NCBI RefSeq assembly: GCF_001638985.1
Contig: NW_017265188.1
Span: 248,001 to 312,000, forward strand
Source of the DNA: Phycomyces blakesleeanus NRRL 1555(-)
Lineage: Eukaryota > Mucoromycota > Mucoromycetes > Mucorales > Phycomycetaceae
DNA: 64,000 nucleotides
Reading direction: 5' to 3'
Shown here: in pieces, positions 32,545 to 44,557 of the stretch
How positions within the stretch are numbered: the stretch's first letter is position 1
How the letters are laid out: each line of letters starts with the position of its first letter
Made by a program: the position numbers and the translations under genes
The notes under the pieces: model-generated
Told to the model about the DNA's origin: nothing
Databases searched by the model: none
Seen by the model: only the letters and a program-made list of their open reading frames with translations

Positions 32545-33954
32545 ATGGTTAAATTTGTCTACCTATCATGTTATGTGTGTAAGGATCCTCTTGTAGATCC
32601 TGTAGCACTTTCTTGCGGTTATACCGTTTGTCGAGACTGTGTTGATATTATACCACAGAAAGTATTCCATTGTCCCGTTCCAGACTGTAATCAGCCATCA
32701 CATCTATTCGGACGAAGCCTTCATCCCGACACCACTGTTTTCGCCATATCTCGCTTAATCACAAATACAGCCCACCCTTCTTCAGAATTATCATCACATC
32801 TTACCCAGAAATCAAGTGCATTATCAACAATCATGGAGTGTATGCATTGTCACGACCCATTTTCAGATCCAATAACCACTCACTGTGGCCACACTTTTTG
32901 CCGTCTATGTGCCTTGTTCCTCAAAGCAACTAAAAATCATTGTTCAGCGTGTAAACTCCCATTACCTCGTTACACTTCTCTTGTTAATCAGCCAAGTAAC
33001 CGCATGATAAGTCAACTAAGCAAGAAGCTATTCCAAGACACTCAACGTAGAACCAGTCGCGATCTTGGAAGCAGTAATAGGCATAAATCTGTGGTGCTGT
33101 ACGTTTCTCAAGCAATTATTTTACCTCACCAACGCTTTCGCCTACCCGTAATGCCTGAAGATAGAAGCCGCTTTCAAACATGCTTGTTAAAATCCTCGCG
33201 GTATGATAATGTCTGTATCGGAATGGTTTACTGTGGTACCAAGCTTAGCTTGATGGGTACCCTTGTAAAGATTCTTGCTGTCGAGCATCGATCAGACGGT
33301 ATTCTATTGGTTGATTTAGCTGGCCTCGATAGATTCCAAGTCCTTGATCACAGTCCTTATATCAAAGAGGATACCGATACCAGCCTCTTAGCTACAATCA
33401 ACATCCTACCTGAAATCCACTTATCTGAAGATTGCGTTGGGTTCCAAACTATCACAGACACAGAACTTAGCTCGCAGTCATCTCTTACTGAAGATGAGAC
33501 TAATGAAGAGAGTTCATTGAGTGTTGATGTAGTTGAGATTGGACGCCCATTGTGGGCAGCAGATATTATGCCTCAACAAGATGACACCTTTAACTCTATT
33601 GACTTACCAGATGACGAGACAGAATCTATGACAATTACAATTCGCGACTTTATTCACCGTCTTGCAAGCCCGCCTGTGACAGGATGCAAAGCATCAACAG
33701 AGGGCTTATTTGGTCCAACATGGTTTACAAACATTCAGATCTTACATGGTGATATGCCTCCACTCTCCAGATCAGCTGCATTGTGTTGGTGGGTTTCATT
33801 CGTATTACCAATCCTGAATAAGGATAAACTGCGACTGTTGAAAACGTTACCATTAAAGAGTCGCTTGGCGCTAGTGTTGTCCTGGATTGACCGCCTGGAA
33901 CAACAATGGACGTTTCGCTCAGATAGTCTACCAGTGTCAACAAAGGCTATGTAA
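32545..33954 (+). CDS. LONRF-like protein: two RING fingers plus LON substrate-binding domain
   Basis: Intronless, 469 residues from ATG 32545 (MVKFVYLSC). The first RING, about residues 9-48, has CYVC, CGYTVCRDC and CPVPDC, with Tyr where the usual zinc-binding His sits. The second RING, about 99-138, is canonical (CMHC, CGHTFCRLC, CSAC). From about 183 on a LON N-terminal-type domain follows (VVLYVSQAIILPHQRFRL, GTLVKILAVEHRSDG), with an acidic insertion near residues 300-345. Proteins of this build are E3 ubiquitin ligases whose LON part recognises substrates. No protease domain is present, so it is not a Lon peptidase. Confidence 0.85.
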   Translation: MVKFVYLSCYVCKDPLVDPVALSCGYTVCRDCVDIIPQKVFHCPVPDCNQPSHLFGRSLHPDTTVFAISRLITNTAHPSSELSSHLTQKSSALSTIMECMHCHDPFSDPITTHCGHTFCRLCALFLKATKNHCSACKLPLPRYTSLVNQPSNRMISQLSKKLFQDTQRRTSRDLGSSNRHKSVVLYVSQAIILPHQRFRLPVMPEDRSRFQTCLLKSSRYDNVCIGMVYCGTKLSLMGTLVKILAVEHRSDGILLVDLAGLDRFQVLDHSPYIKEDTDTSLLATINILPEIHLSEDCVGFQTITDTELSSQSSLTEDETNEESSLSVDVVEIGRPLWAADIMPQQDDTFNSIDLPDDETESMTITIRDFIHRLASPPVTGCKASTEGLFGPTWFTNIQILHGDMPPLSRSAALCWWVSFVLPILNKDKLRLLKTLPLKSRLALVLSWIDRLEQQWTFRSDSLPVSTKAM

Positions 33955-34211
33955 CATAAACATGAACATGAACATATTATACTATATACAGCCGTTTTTA
34001 TCTTCTCCAAACAATCATTCACAAACTGTTTAAGTCAATATACAAGAAAAAAAAAGTGTAGGAAAACACACGGATGCACACACTGACTCAGACACACTAC
34101 ACATATATGTCTTTTGCTTGTTTGTTTGTTTTATATATAAAGAGGTTCAATTTTTGTTTAATCTATCACATTTGTTGTTGTTGTTGTTGTCGTAGTTATT
34201 ATTATTATTTT

Positions 34212-37200
34212 CTACCAGTCGATTTGAGATGCATCTTCATCGTCGTCGGTATCTTCATTTTCAGAGGACGATGCGGCTGTCTCGGAAGCATTTTTTGGAG
34301 GTGCTGAACCAAGAAAAGAAAAATTAGATTTGTTGAACACTTTTTAAAATAATAAAATTTGATTACCCTTTGATTTGATTGTAGAAAAGTATGCGGTTAA
34401 TGATGTAAAGTCTTCAGAGGGAATGAAAGTGGTGTCTACGTCTGCGATGGGGAGCTTTATTGGCTCGGAGGAAGACTCAGTATCGATATCCATACCAGCA
34501 TCTTGTACCGAGTCGTTGTTGATGCGAAGGCGCATTAAGCTACCCATAAAGGTTTCAAAGATAGTTTCAACATGTGGCAAAACGTGGCTAGGAGCCTTTA
34601 GTCCAGTGGGATCTGCAGACTCTTCAGATTTGTGTCGTCGCTCTCTTCTAGATTGCTTCATAGCTTCTTCTCGAAGGTGAATTGCAGTCTTCAGCCTCAG
34701 CTCTTCCTGCTCTCTTTCCTCCTCGCGTATATCACGACGCTCACCGAACATGCTGTCAAGAATTCCCGAAGTTTCGCCAGACTCGATTGTCGTTTTTGTT
34801 GATAAATCTTCTGCTGCAGCAGTAGAAACAGCACTGGCCTTAGAAGCAGGTACGATGGCCAACATAATAAGGTCATGATTAACATCAAGGATGGTAATAT
34901 TACTGGATTTAGTCTCACGATCAGCGGATTCATTTTGTGGGATCCAAGTGACAGCTGCACACCGGTGAGAAATGGTGTGGATAGCAAGAGGTAACCCTGA
35001 TTTGGCTTCAAACACGAGTAATCGACTATATGTACCAACGTTGTGTACAATGGCAATTCTTCCGCTCAATGGGTCGACAGCGAGCTTATCAACAGGGCAT
35101 CGGTAACTCCACCAAACGGAGCAGGTCAGCATATTCCACACATAAAAGTGTGTCTTTGTAGCTGTCAGTACATAAGGACTGTCACCCAAGAAAGCGACAT
35201 GTTCAATTGCTTCATCATCACATGGTTGGGAAAGAATACCCTGAAGGGTATTTTCATAAGGATCCCAGAGAGTGAGCATTGAGCCAAATGATACAGCCAG
35301 GATACTACCATCGTCAGAGAATGCCGCTCCAGTGGCAGGACTGTCACGGTAAGCACCAACAGAGCGACAAGTCCAAACAACCTCACGCTCCGTTGATAGA
35401 ACCCACACCTTAAAGGTTTTGTCTGCAGAGGTGGTGATTGCCATAGGACCGTGACGAGAAGAAGGTGAAAAAGTGAGTGATGTGATAGGCTGTGCGTGGG
35501 GATAATCGACACGGGTGTGTAGTGCGTATGATTGACTGTTAGGGTTCCACTGCCAGAATTTAAGGTAGAGTTCTACAGTTGTCTCTCCGTCGTCACGCAT
35601 ATCGACTGTTGCCATCCACTCACCGCGGGGTAAGAATGCAACGTGTTCTACATTAGATGTTATAATGATTTCGTTGATTTCCTTGCGTGCAATGAGGTTT
35701 GTAGGTGCAACTTCGAGGTCCATAACGTGGTGATCTCCTTGGGTGTTATAGAATTGAATACTTCCTGGCACACCATTAAGTACAATGTTATTGTTGCGTG
35801 GTTCAACCATAAGTCCGGTGGTAAGCGGCAGACGATTTGATTCAGTCTGAGCATATTGGAGACCCTGGATCGCTTGTTCAATATTTTGCGAAATAGAGTT
35901 GATGAGACGAATTGAATTGTCAGCTAGTCCAACCGAGTAGTATTTGTGGTTGGGCGAAATGTTGATCGATGTGATGCTGCCTCCAAGACGAGGTAAGAAC
36001 TGTTTGAGATCTGTTTCCAGCTGCCAAATGACTAATACTGCCTCTTCACCACCAGACATCAAATAAGTGCCATCTCCCATAAATCTCAGTGCCTTTACAG
36101 GCAAATGGTGCCAATGCAACACAGACAACAAAGGCTTGTGCTCTGTACCAGGGACAAGGCAATATTGCAGTGTGATACGACCACTTTGGTGACCAATGGC
36201 GATAAATGTGTTGTCTGGGCTAAATGCCAAGACTGTAGGGAGGTCCTTGAATGTATAGCTGCCAAAAAGTTAAATTCGTGTACACAAATGCATAAATTCC
36301 TCCATGTACCTGTGTAATTCAGATTCTGAAACACGCTCTTCACCTTCAGTAACATTCCAAATTACACATTTGTTCTTTCCTGCCATCGCTACAAAGCGTC
36401 CGTCATTTGATACATCTACGCAATGACATTCTGGGATAGCTGTAATCCACCGCAATCGATCCTGAGACGTCAATGGAAGGTCACTATCAAGTGCATACCG
36501 ATAGACAATTTTTTCATTCTTTTCCTTCTTCTCGGCTACTTTAAGTAATAAGTCCAAAAATCCCTTTTTTTGTCAGTTACACTTGCTTCTTTTATCTTTA
36601 AAAAGGTTAGGTAATGTAGATCAATAGTTATTTACCTGCAGAGTTTTCTTTGTTAACTACGATGTAAGCTTCTTCAGGACGCACAGCAGAAATAACCATA
36701 AATTCAATAGGAGCACCGATACGATATGTCTACCCAATAATTCCATCACCGTCTTCGTGTTAACCGATAATTAAGTCTAGCTTTAAAATCAAAGACATCT
36801 AATTTACCTTTAGAAGAATCTCGTCATTGTAATCCCACAATTTGATGGTTCCATCCAAACTTGCCGAATAAAGTTGCATGGGGTTTTTTGGGTTGAGAAT
36901 TACCCGAGTGATCTTTGAATTGTGGCCTCCAGAAGCAGGAGATCGCGACAGTACCTTCACAACTGCTCCAGTGGCCACGCTGAAGACCTTAACACACGAT
37001 CCAACGCATGAAAAGAAGTATCTAGTGAATTAATTAGCGTCTGGCCCAGAAAATAATACTAGGTGTATTTTTGCATTTATTCGAGGAGAATGTATACATG
37101 CAGAAGAGATAAATCACTCACTTTGAATCTTTAGTAAACTCAAAGGGAAATTCGCTAATATTTCCACCTGCAGTCTTTGTCATGACAATACTGTTCTTCG

Positions 37201-37306
37201 CAGTGTATTTGGGGGATTCTGCTTGAGCATTGATCGCGGCTGTGGTAGACTTGGCCCCTACACTTGGCTTAGCACGGCTTGCTTTTGTCTTTTCGTGGCT
37301 GGGCAT
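34212..37306 (-). CDS. UTP17: WDR75/Utp17 (Nan1), WD40 protein of the small-subunit processome
   Basis: Six exons: 37122-37306, 36808-37021, 36636-36729, 36310-36563, 34367-36258, 34212-34303, about 910 residues. WD40 repeats fill the N-terminal two thirds (VILNPKNPMQLYSASLDGTIKLWD, LRFMGDGTYLMSGGEEAVLVIWQ, PMAITTSADKTFKVW). A charged helical C terminus ends in an acidic tail (DDDEDASQIDW). Utp17 belongs to the t-UTP subcomplex that couples rDNA transcription to early 18S rRNA processing in the nucleolus. The frame fits everywhere except exon 3 to exon 4, where one base too many is present; an A5 run at 36556-36560 (T5 in the mRNA) would restore it if it were A4. This is either a sequencing slip or a real break. 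Confidence 0.85.
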
Positions 37307-37857
37307 CAGGAATAAGGTTGTTCTGATCGATCGCGCAAAGTCTAATTAGTCAACAAGGATCGACGGCGTTCAAGAGCAGTGACTGTTTTTCTTTGGTGTA
37401 ATTGAAGTTGGAGTTATGCGGTCGTTTGCTCGCTTTTCTCTCTCTTTCCTTTCTCGCTTGCAAGAAAAATGCGTTTGTTGAAAGCTGCTTTTTTTGTCTG
37501 AGTAAAGGTAGAGTTGGTCAAAAAAATTCTTTTTTTATCCGCCTTAATTCTTTCACCTGCAATAGACGTGACTGTTCCAGTCACAAAATACTGTAATAAA
37601 AAGAAGGCACCAAGAAGTATGTATCCGTCTTGATGTACAAGAAAATACTTGGTTATACCTTTGTCTTATATATTGTATGATTTATAAAAATGTGATTTGT
37701 TATTTTATTCCTATTTTAATTAATTAAAAAGATTAAATATATATTGTTTATTTGATTATTGGAAGTATTCATTGTTATCAATCATGAATAAAAATCGGAG
37801 TATAATGAATTGAGTATAGATGTCCAGAAATTGACCTATTCTACATGTTTCATTTTA
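37307..37857. other. Intergenic region upstream of WDR75
   Basis: Pyrimidine-rich stretches (CTCTCTTTCCTTTCTCGC near 37438) fit a promoter/5' UTR of the minus-strand WDR75 gene. The left half is AT-rich and includes the 3' side of the secreted-protein gene. No further gene seen. Confidence 0.4.
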
Positions 37858-38182
37858 CTACAGAGTATTGGGTGCAATTTGAGGACAAATTGAAGCATAT
37901 GTATAAGGGCAGGGTACATCAGGATAATAGCAAGTATCAGGGCAATAATTGTCACTAATCAACATATATAAATTAACTCTTCAAGCATAGATTACAAATA
38001 TGAGATATGGTTGTATGTACTTACCATGGCATAACCAAGTCGCTGCATCCTCCTGGTGGGGCCTCTACGGGAACAAGATAGGTCTTGTTAATAACATCCC
38101 AAGGGTCGAGACGAGGAACACGACGAGGTTGGGCAAATATAGCAACAGAGAGAGAAAGGAGAGTAAAGAGAGGGAAAAGCAT
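37858..38182 (-). CDS. Small cysteine-rich secreted protein (84 aa)
   Basis: Two exons, 38025-38182 and 37858-37954, joined by a 70-bp GT-AG intron; together exactly 85 codons. The ATG at 38182 opens a signal peptide (MLFPLFTLLSLSVAIFAQ). The mature part holds six cysteines in the last 40 residues (GGCSDLV.PCDNYCPDTCYY, then PDVPCPY and SICPQI), and an NKT sequon. Too short and too split for simple ORF calling, but the splice join, signal sequence and Cys spacing support it. A pair of TATA-like runs lies just upstream (38240). No family recognised; a wall-associated or effector-like role is possible but unproven. Confidence 0.7.
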
Positions 38183-38409
38183 TGAAAAAAGGACAAGGAC
38201 TAAAGTATGATGAAAACTGGTAGGTTCGGAAACGTACTTATATATATATATTAAACAAAGAAAACTAAAATTTAATATAAAGTATGCACTGTTTTATTGC
38301 GCTTTCTCGTAGCAGAACTTGATTGGTACCGTATAAGATTATATTATTGGGGGAAAGAGAGAGGTAAAGAAGGGTACGAACCCCCCAGAGACTATTACAG
38401 TGTAAAATG

Positions 38410-40019
38410 TTATTTTCTGATTGTTCTTGGGGAATCACGCTGGTTGCTATAATAATAATTATCTATTTCACTCTGAATATCCTTAATTTTGTCGCTTTGA
38501 GACTCAAGTTCTTTGTGCAGGCGGTCTCTCTCACTAAGCAGTTGTTGCTCCCAAGCACGGAACCGAGCTTCTTCACCCTTGACCTGCTCTGTAAATCTTT
38601 TGCGTAGCACTTCTTCCTCTTCCTTGAACTTTGCGTTTTCTGAAGGTTGAGAGCTTTTATTCATATAGATAAATAAATAATTGAAAAGGAAGTTTAGTAC
38701 AAATAAATACTTTCATGCGAACCAACTTACCGAGGACTTCCAAACTTCCGGGTCTCCATTTGCGCTTGGCGGTAATTCTCATAATGATTTTCTTCGGTAG
38801 TGGTAATGAGATCCAGCATGTGGGTGCGGATCAACAAACTACGGAGCTTTCTAAAGTCACAATGTTCATCGTTCTCAACTTCAGCTACACCCCAAGAGTA
38901 CTCGCGACCCTTCACTTTACGTCCATCTGCAGTCAAGACATCCTGAGTGGATCCAATGACAGCAAAGGGAGAGGCGGTCATGATGTTGACATTGCGCTTG
39001 GTGGTGCTATCATCGTCGCTCTCAATAGGGCAAGAATACAACTGGATATTCTGGGCTGTCACAACATCACGGATCTATTGTATAAAAAAGGAAGTTTTCC
39101 CAAACGAAAAAACAAAACAAAAAGGGGGTTTAGACGGCCATGGTACTCTTTTGAACCCCCACCCCCTTTTGAACAAGGAGCATCGAGAGAAAGGGTATCA
39201 AGCGAGCAAGCTCTTTGAGGAGAAGGGGGACAGTTCGATCACAAATAGGAGACAAAGGAGAAAATATTTTGTGCTTACGTTCTGCTTGAATTTAGCTAGG
39301 CAAGAAGGAGTAAGAGTGTCTGCTTTGGCAATTACAGGAATTAAGTTAACACGCGAGCCAAGTTTCTTCATGACCTCAATATCGAGTGGAGTCAGAGTAT
39401 GGCCGGTAGGTTTGATGAAATAAAGACAGGCATGTACACGCATATCGACCGCACCCTTACGACATGGCTGTTGCTCTTGTCTCATGTATTTTTCATGCTG
39501 GTCATCAATAAAGTCGATGATAGGAATCCAGCTGTGGCGATTATTGACATAATCACCAAATCCAGGCGTGTCAATCACCGTCAATTTGACCTTAAACATT
39601 TTTTCCTCAAGTTCTGTTTTATTTTATTTGACCAGTTAGATATGTTGTTTACTAATGAGCTATCCGAAGGTTCTTTCTTACCAGCTCGAGTTATTTGAAT
39701 CTGAGAAGTTTTTGGAGGTGGTTGGCGAAGGCGTCGTTTGCTAAGGTTCTTGGGTTCCTTGATGGTGGATGTAAAGAGGGTGTTGACGAATGTAGTCTTT
39801 CCAACACCAGATTCGCCTGTTCGATTGGATTAATAAAGAAAAAAGTCTTGAACGATTATCATGTTACTTACCGCACACCATAAGGGTGAAATTAGCACCA
39901 TTCTTTGCGACGATCTTATGTCGTTGATTTGGGAGATTGGCAATACCGGTACCTGTAGATGTGATAGGCACAGGTGGAGGTGGAGGTGCAATTTCGCTAG
40001 GCGAAGCAAGGGCCATCAT
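38410..40019 (-). CDS. CDC12: Septin, CDC12 type
   Basis: Five exons: 39872-40019, 39682-39816, 39279-39613, 38731-39074, 38410-38653; 401 residues, frame exact. A Pro-rich start is followed by the CDC12-like leader GIANLPNQRHKIV; G1 P-loop GESGVGKT at 50-57, G3 DTPGFGD at 109-115, G4 AKAD at 190-193. The septin unique element follows (EYSWGVAEVENDEHCDFRKLR) and a C-terminal coiled coil (EEEEVLRKRFTEQVKGEE). It assembles with other septins into filaments at septa, branch points and bud or hyphal bases. The group assignment rests on the leader and P-loop context; general septin identity is certain. Confidence 0.92.
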
Positions 40020-40460
40020 GTTGCAAGTGAGAAAGAGATGAGGATGAAGGCTTAACGCTGAGGTATGCTATTTAAATATGTATTTGATTTGTGTGGTAAA
40101 AGTAGGTCCCATTAAATTAAGGGGTCGGCGAACAATAGTAGATCTTGGACAAGTTAGTGTTGAGTGATATTGATCCCCTATGCTTTGTAGTTGTTGTCTG
40201 CAGTTTCTATTCTATTTAACTGTGGTGAGTTCCATAATTCTCCAAACACACGAGTTCTAGGCAACATACTCTTATTTAAGGGGTAAAAGAACAAGAAAAT
40301 AAAAAGGAATCTTTCTGTATGCGATAGGATGCTTTGTCTAGATATGTATAGATAGAGAGGGAGGAAATAAGGGGAAACTGAGTGGATTGTAAAACTGCAG
40401 AGGTAAAAGAAAAAGAAGAAAGGGGCGGCCGGGGATATGACAGGGATTATTGAGATATCT

Positions 40461-41825
40461 TTACTCAATCTGTCTCTCTTGCTGGTTAATAACTGCATAG
40501 TAATTCTCTGAATTACGCTTCAGAATTTCATGAACAGGCCCCAACAAGCGCGTGAAGGCCTTTTTACCAAGAGTAGCACATTTCAGATATTCCTGAGCAA
40601 TCACACTTGCAACACGCGGACTATCATTTAAGAGAGCCAATTCTAATAACATTACCGTTAATATAGTATCATACTAGAGCCTTTGGAAACACAAAGATAA
40701 ATTCTTTACCACCAAAATAAGATCCTCGAGAGAGTTGATTGACTTGATGAGCAGTTCCTTCACCATCAGTCTTAAATACTCCAGCCTTTCCTGACTCGAT
40801 AATGAAGAAATGGTCACCGATATCGCCCTGGGTTACAACTTTCTGACCATCTTCAAAATGAACTGACTCCAAAGCATCAGCAATCTTGTGGCGCTCATAT
40901 GGCTCGAGCGACTTGAGTAAATGAACCTCTTCTAAAAAGGTTTCGTACATTCGCCTCTTTCTAGAAGTGTTTTCCATAAGGATCGTTCTAAAGGTGACCC
41001 GATCGAGGGCCCACAATACAACATCCGATGTCGCAATAATCGTCGCTGCTCTTGGCGCATTGTACATCAAAGCCAATTCACCGAAACTACCGCCAGCTTC
41101 ATAACTTGTAACCTTGACCGGTTCGGCATCATTCTTGGTTATATAGCAGTCTAGTGTACCATGTTCAACCACATAAAAGTAATCCCCCACAGCTCCTTGT
41201 TCAATCACACGTTCATGGATAGGCAGCTGTTTCTCGGCCATCGCATCCACCACGTCCTGGTACTGTTCCTCATCAAGACTGCGAAACAGGAAATTATTAC
41301 CAACACTCTCACGAATACGAGCACACTGCTCAGGACTCTTGGGAATCACTGTTTTAACAAAGTCGCGTCCCTGAGTAGGTGCCATTGATTCGGCGCTGAC
41401 CGAAGTGCGACGGTCGCGGCTGTAGGTAGGTGGGGGAGCCATCGACAGGAGCTCTCCAGTAAATTCATCCCGTTCCTCATCCGAAGCCTCGATGCTCTCA
41501 AAATCATCGTCTTTGTCACTGTCTGATAGTTGGTCACCAAACATTTGGTTATGCCCCGCAAGAGGATGTAACTCATTGTCTTGAGATGAGATGATGAGCT
41601 TTACTATCACTCATCTGAATTGTGCAGAATTTTGGGTGTACCTTCAAAATTCTGGGGATTGCGCTGTTGACGTAACATCGTACGTTGTTCTTGAAGTCTA
41701 TGATTGAAGAAATTGGCGCAATATTGAAGTACATCTTCAGGCTGATCACGGCAGTACTCTGAATGGAGCTCTGTTAGAAGCTGTGTGTAGTCATCTGGCT
41801 GGGCGAATGAAAAACCGGTGTCCAT
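40461..41825 (-). CDS. BCY1: cAMP-dependent protein kinase regulatory subunit
   Basis: Three exons: 41642-41825, 40710-41579, 40461-40642; 411 residues, frame exact. Start at MDTGFSFAQ (41825) places the RIIa docking/dimerisation helices at about 8-45. An acidic linker leads to the inhibitor site RDRRTSV (Arg-Arg-Thr-Ser at 118-121), where Ser marks a substrate-type (RII-like) inhibitor. Two cyclic-nucleotide domains follow with phosphate-binding cassettes [14 protein letters not shown] (227-240) and [14 protein letters not shown] (351-364); both keep the Glu and Arg that contact cAMP. It holds the PKA catalytic subunit inactive until cAMP binds and so controls growth, dimorphism and sporulation. 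The first donor used is GTACAC, 67 bp before the acceptor. Confidence 0.95.
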
Positions 41826-43122
41826 AGAAAAAGAATATGAAAAGAAAGGAATAAAAATGAAAGAGAAAGAAAAGGGAGCGGAGGGACAAGTTTGGCGCGA
41901 GTAAGGATCAAGGTCAATAGCCAAAAATTTGAGTGAAAATGTATTCAAGTAAATTGCTTATTTACACCACATGGTTTCTCTAAACAATAACTATATGTAT
42001 AAGAGCTAGTAAAGTGCTTTTTGTAGTTTTTCTTCTTGTACCCATTTGAGCCTATATTTACTCTTCTGTAGCTGTAAATAATCAACACTTTCACTAATAA
42101 GTGTATTGTTCTTCCTTCAATCATTCTTTTGACCATATATTCGCTTCGGAGTTGTTTCATGGTCATGAAATGTTATGAGGCGTGAGTTGAATGATGCGCT
42201 GTTTTCCTTGAGACCCTTATTTACTCCCAGTCTGTGCGAGGTGACACTAAGAACAAAATTTTAAGCCATGTGCGTAACAAAAACTTATATTTGAATCAAA
42301 ATGAACAATCTATTTTCAAATGATGCAAATCTTTATCTCAAGTACGGTATTCATGCTATGCACTCCAAGTTGGCATCTGTTTAGCTTATATATACAGTAG
42401 AGACCTCTAGGCACTCAAATTTGCACAGTCGTACAAAAAATGGCTTAAAGAAGTTTTTTTGAAATATTCAAAATGGTTCTATAGAAGGACTGCTCATTAC
42501 CTGAAAAATAATTTTTAACAAGGCGACTACTAAAATTACAAAGAGTAACATATGCTATTGTCTTGCCCAAATATTTCGCTTCTTTCGACTACAAAGTTGT
42601 TATGGCTTCTATGTATTATCGGAATATATATTGCAGATTATTTATCTAAGTTATATTTCATATATAATTACGAGAAAAATTTGTATATAAATGTTTAATC
42701 AGACTTTCTTAGCTCTTACAAGTTAATATTCGAAGCTTATATTCTGCTATACATTTTTGCTATTTCAATATCGTCAGTTTAGAGAGATAAATAAGGCAAT
42801 ATTATTGGCCGCAAATTTGAATAAGGTTTGACAAAAAATCTGCCAAACCTTAATCAAATTTGTAGTCTAGTGGTTCTAGTGTTACGCTAATTTTCCTTTA
42901 TAAGGGACTGCATTTATTCGCTAGACCGCAAATCTGAGTACCCGAAGGTCTTTAGTGCTTCCAGAAGGTAATGACACTGGCCAATCAGAATTAATATCAC
43001 TGGCCAGAGTATATTTTTAGAAACCGTGTAACCATGATTCTTGGCACTGTAAGAGTATAAATACAGGGTAGATATTTTTTTTTGTGCATTTCTTTCATTT
43101 TTCAATACTTTACTAATTTAAC
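41826..43122. other. Intergenic region with a foldback and transposon-like termini
   Basis: Upstream of BCY1 a purine-rich stretch (41820-41880) is probably its 5' UTR. Near 42405 a TACAGTAGAGACCTCTAGG sequence resembles a Tc1/pogo terminus, with no partner found. At 42812-42862 a 19-bp inverted repeat (one mismatch, 13-base loop) lies beside a tRNA A-box-like TAGTCTAGTGG (42863-42873). No gene. Confidence 0.5.
42812..42862. repeat. Foldback, 19-bp arms
   Basis: CAAATTTGAATAAGGTTTG (42812-42830) and CAAACCTTAATCAAATTTG (42844-42862) are inverse with one mismatch. Confidence 0.75.
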
Positions 43123-44346
43123 ATGAGTACAATATTTTTATATAAAGATGGACATGGGAATGCTGTTGTTGAGACACTTGCTACTCATAGGGAATACATG
43201 CAAACTGTCTCCTCGAGTGAATCTTCCCTGACTTCTCCTATGTTGATAGAAAAGCCAAAAGACGAATATACTCGTATGAAGGAGGCAAACGTAAAACGGG
43301 ACTATGTGCGTTATACTGCGTAGGATAAAGATTGGTTTTTCGAACTGAAGATTGAGAAGTGTATGAGTGCAGCATCTGCAGCGAAGCAGTTGGGTATTCA
43401 CATTCGAACAGCGTAAAGATGGGTAAAGCAATATTATATGTGCCCTGAGAGCATTTTTGACAATACAAAAAATAGGCCGAAGATGTATCTTGATTGAAGA
43501 TCATAAAATGACCGTTATCAATTTCATTGAAGCTAATCCATTTGCTTCTGTTGTTGAAGTGGCCAAGAATTTATTGAACCAATTCCATGATCTTAAAGTT
43601 TCTTGTAGCACTATTTATAACTTTATGAGAAGTGAATGCAACCTTTCGTTGAAGAAAGCAGATTTCCACTCTATTGAACGAAACAGTCCGGCAAAAATTG
43701 AGGAACGATACAATTGGGTTGGTTAATGAGAAAATACAGACATGAGTTTCCTGACGAATTGCGTGTTTCTTGACAAGTCTGCTTTTGACATAAATATGAA
43801 ACGCTCAAGAGCTTAGTCCAGAAAAGGAACTCGTGCTATTGTTACCAGGCCAACTACGAGACCAAACACAACGTCTATGTTGGGTGCTATCTCTGCAGCA
43901 GGTTTGATAACAGTCGGCGTAAAAAACCCAGGCCTGCCAAGAAGAGAGAGGCTGAAGGATACATAAGCTCAGGAACTGTAACGAGTCACCAAATCAGTTT
44001 CTTAAAAATTACGCTTGATGAAATGGACAAACATCCACATATGAAAGGTCACTATGTAGTGATGAATAATGCACCTATTCACATGCATGAAAACATAAAG
44101 AAGTACATTGAGTATCGAGGGTATAAATGTGTGCATCTTCCTATCTACTCTCCTGAGCTTAACCCAATTGAACAATTCTGGGCCGTGGCAAAGAGTAGGG
44201 TAAAGCACCATAAATTTTTGCAGGAAGACACCTTATCAAAAAGAATTACCGAAACCTGCAAAGATGCGGAGAAAAGTCATTTGAGAGGCTTCGTTTCACA
44301 TTCTTACAAGTGTTGGGATAAATGTCGAAATAGAGAGCCCATGTAA
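43123..44346 (+). pseudogene. Tc1/mariner-like DD34E transposase, dead
   Basis: Starts ATG 43123 (MSTIFLYKDGHGN). A helix-turn-helix segment (MSAASAAKQLGI) is followed by stops and frame changes. The DDE core is readable: CVFLDKSAFDINMKRS (first Asp, 43769-43800), YVVMNNAPIHMHENI (44053-44097) and YSPELNPIEQFW (44151-44186). The second catalytic Asp of the usual MDNAPIH is Asn (AAT, 44065-44067). In-frame stops sit at positions expected to be Trp or Gln (for example RA-stop-S near 43815). The C terminus ends with MT-less NREPM before TAA 44344-44346. Non-functional. Confidence 0.85.
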
Positions 44347-44390
44347 TAGTCACAGGATGCTTCCAAAATCAATGTAAAAAAAAATCTTGA

Positions 44391-44461
44391 GCGTAAGCGT
44401 AAGCGTAAGTGTGTAAGTGTAAGTCAAAGCGTGAGTCAAAGCGTAAGCGTAAGTGCAAGTG
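44391..44461 (+). repeat. GTAAGC-type hexanucleotide repeat
   Basis: About a dozen variants of GCGTAA/GTGTAA in 70 bases, just 3' of the Tc1 remnant and next to a LINE fragment. Confidence 0.85.
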
Positions 44462-44557
44462 AAAAAAAATCTCGAGAGTGTAATGATTTGACTGTTCTTT
44501 ATTTTTTTTATTCATTATGATTTTTGAGATAGCCAGGCTCATCTGACTGACACTTCT

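Noticed and set aside
34074..34307. Plus-strand frame downstream of the LONRF-like gene
   Set aside because: It runs through simple repeats and the last exon of WDR75 on the other strand.
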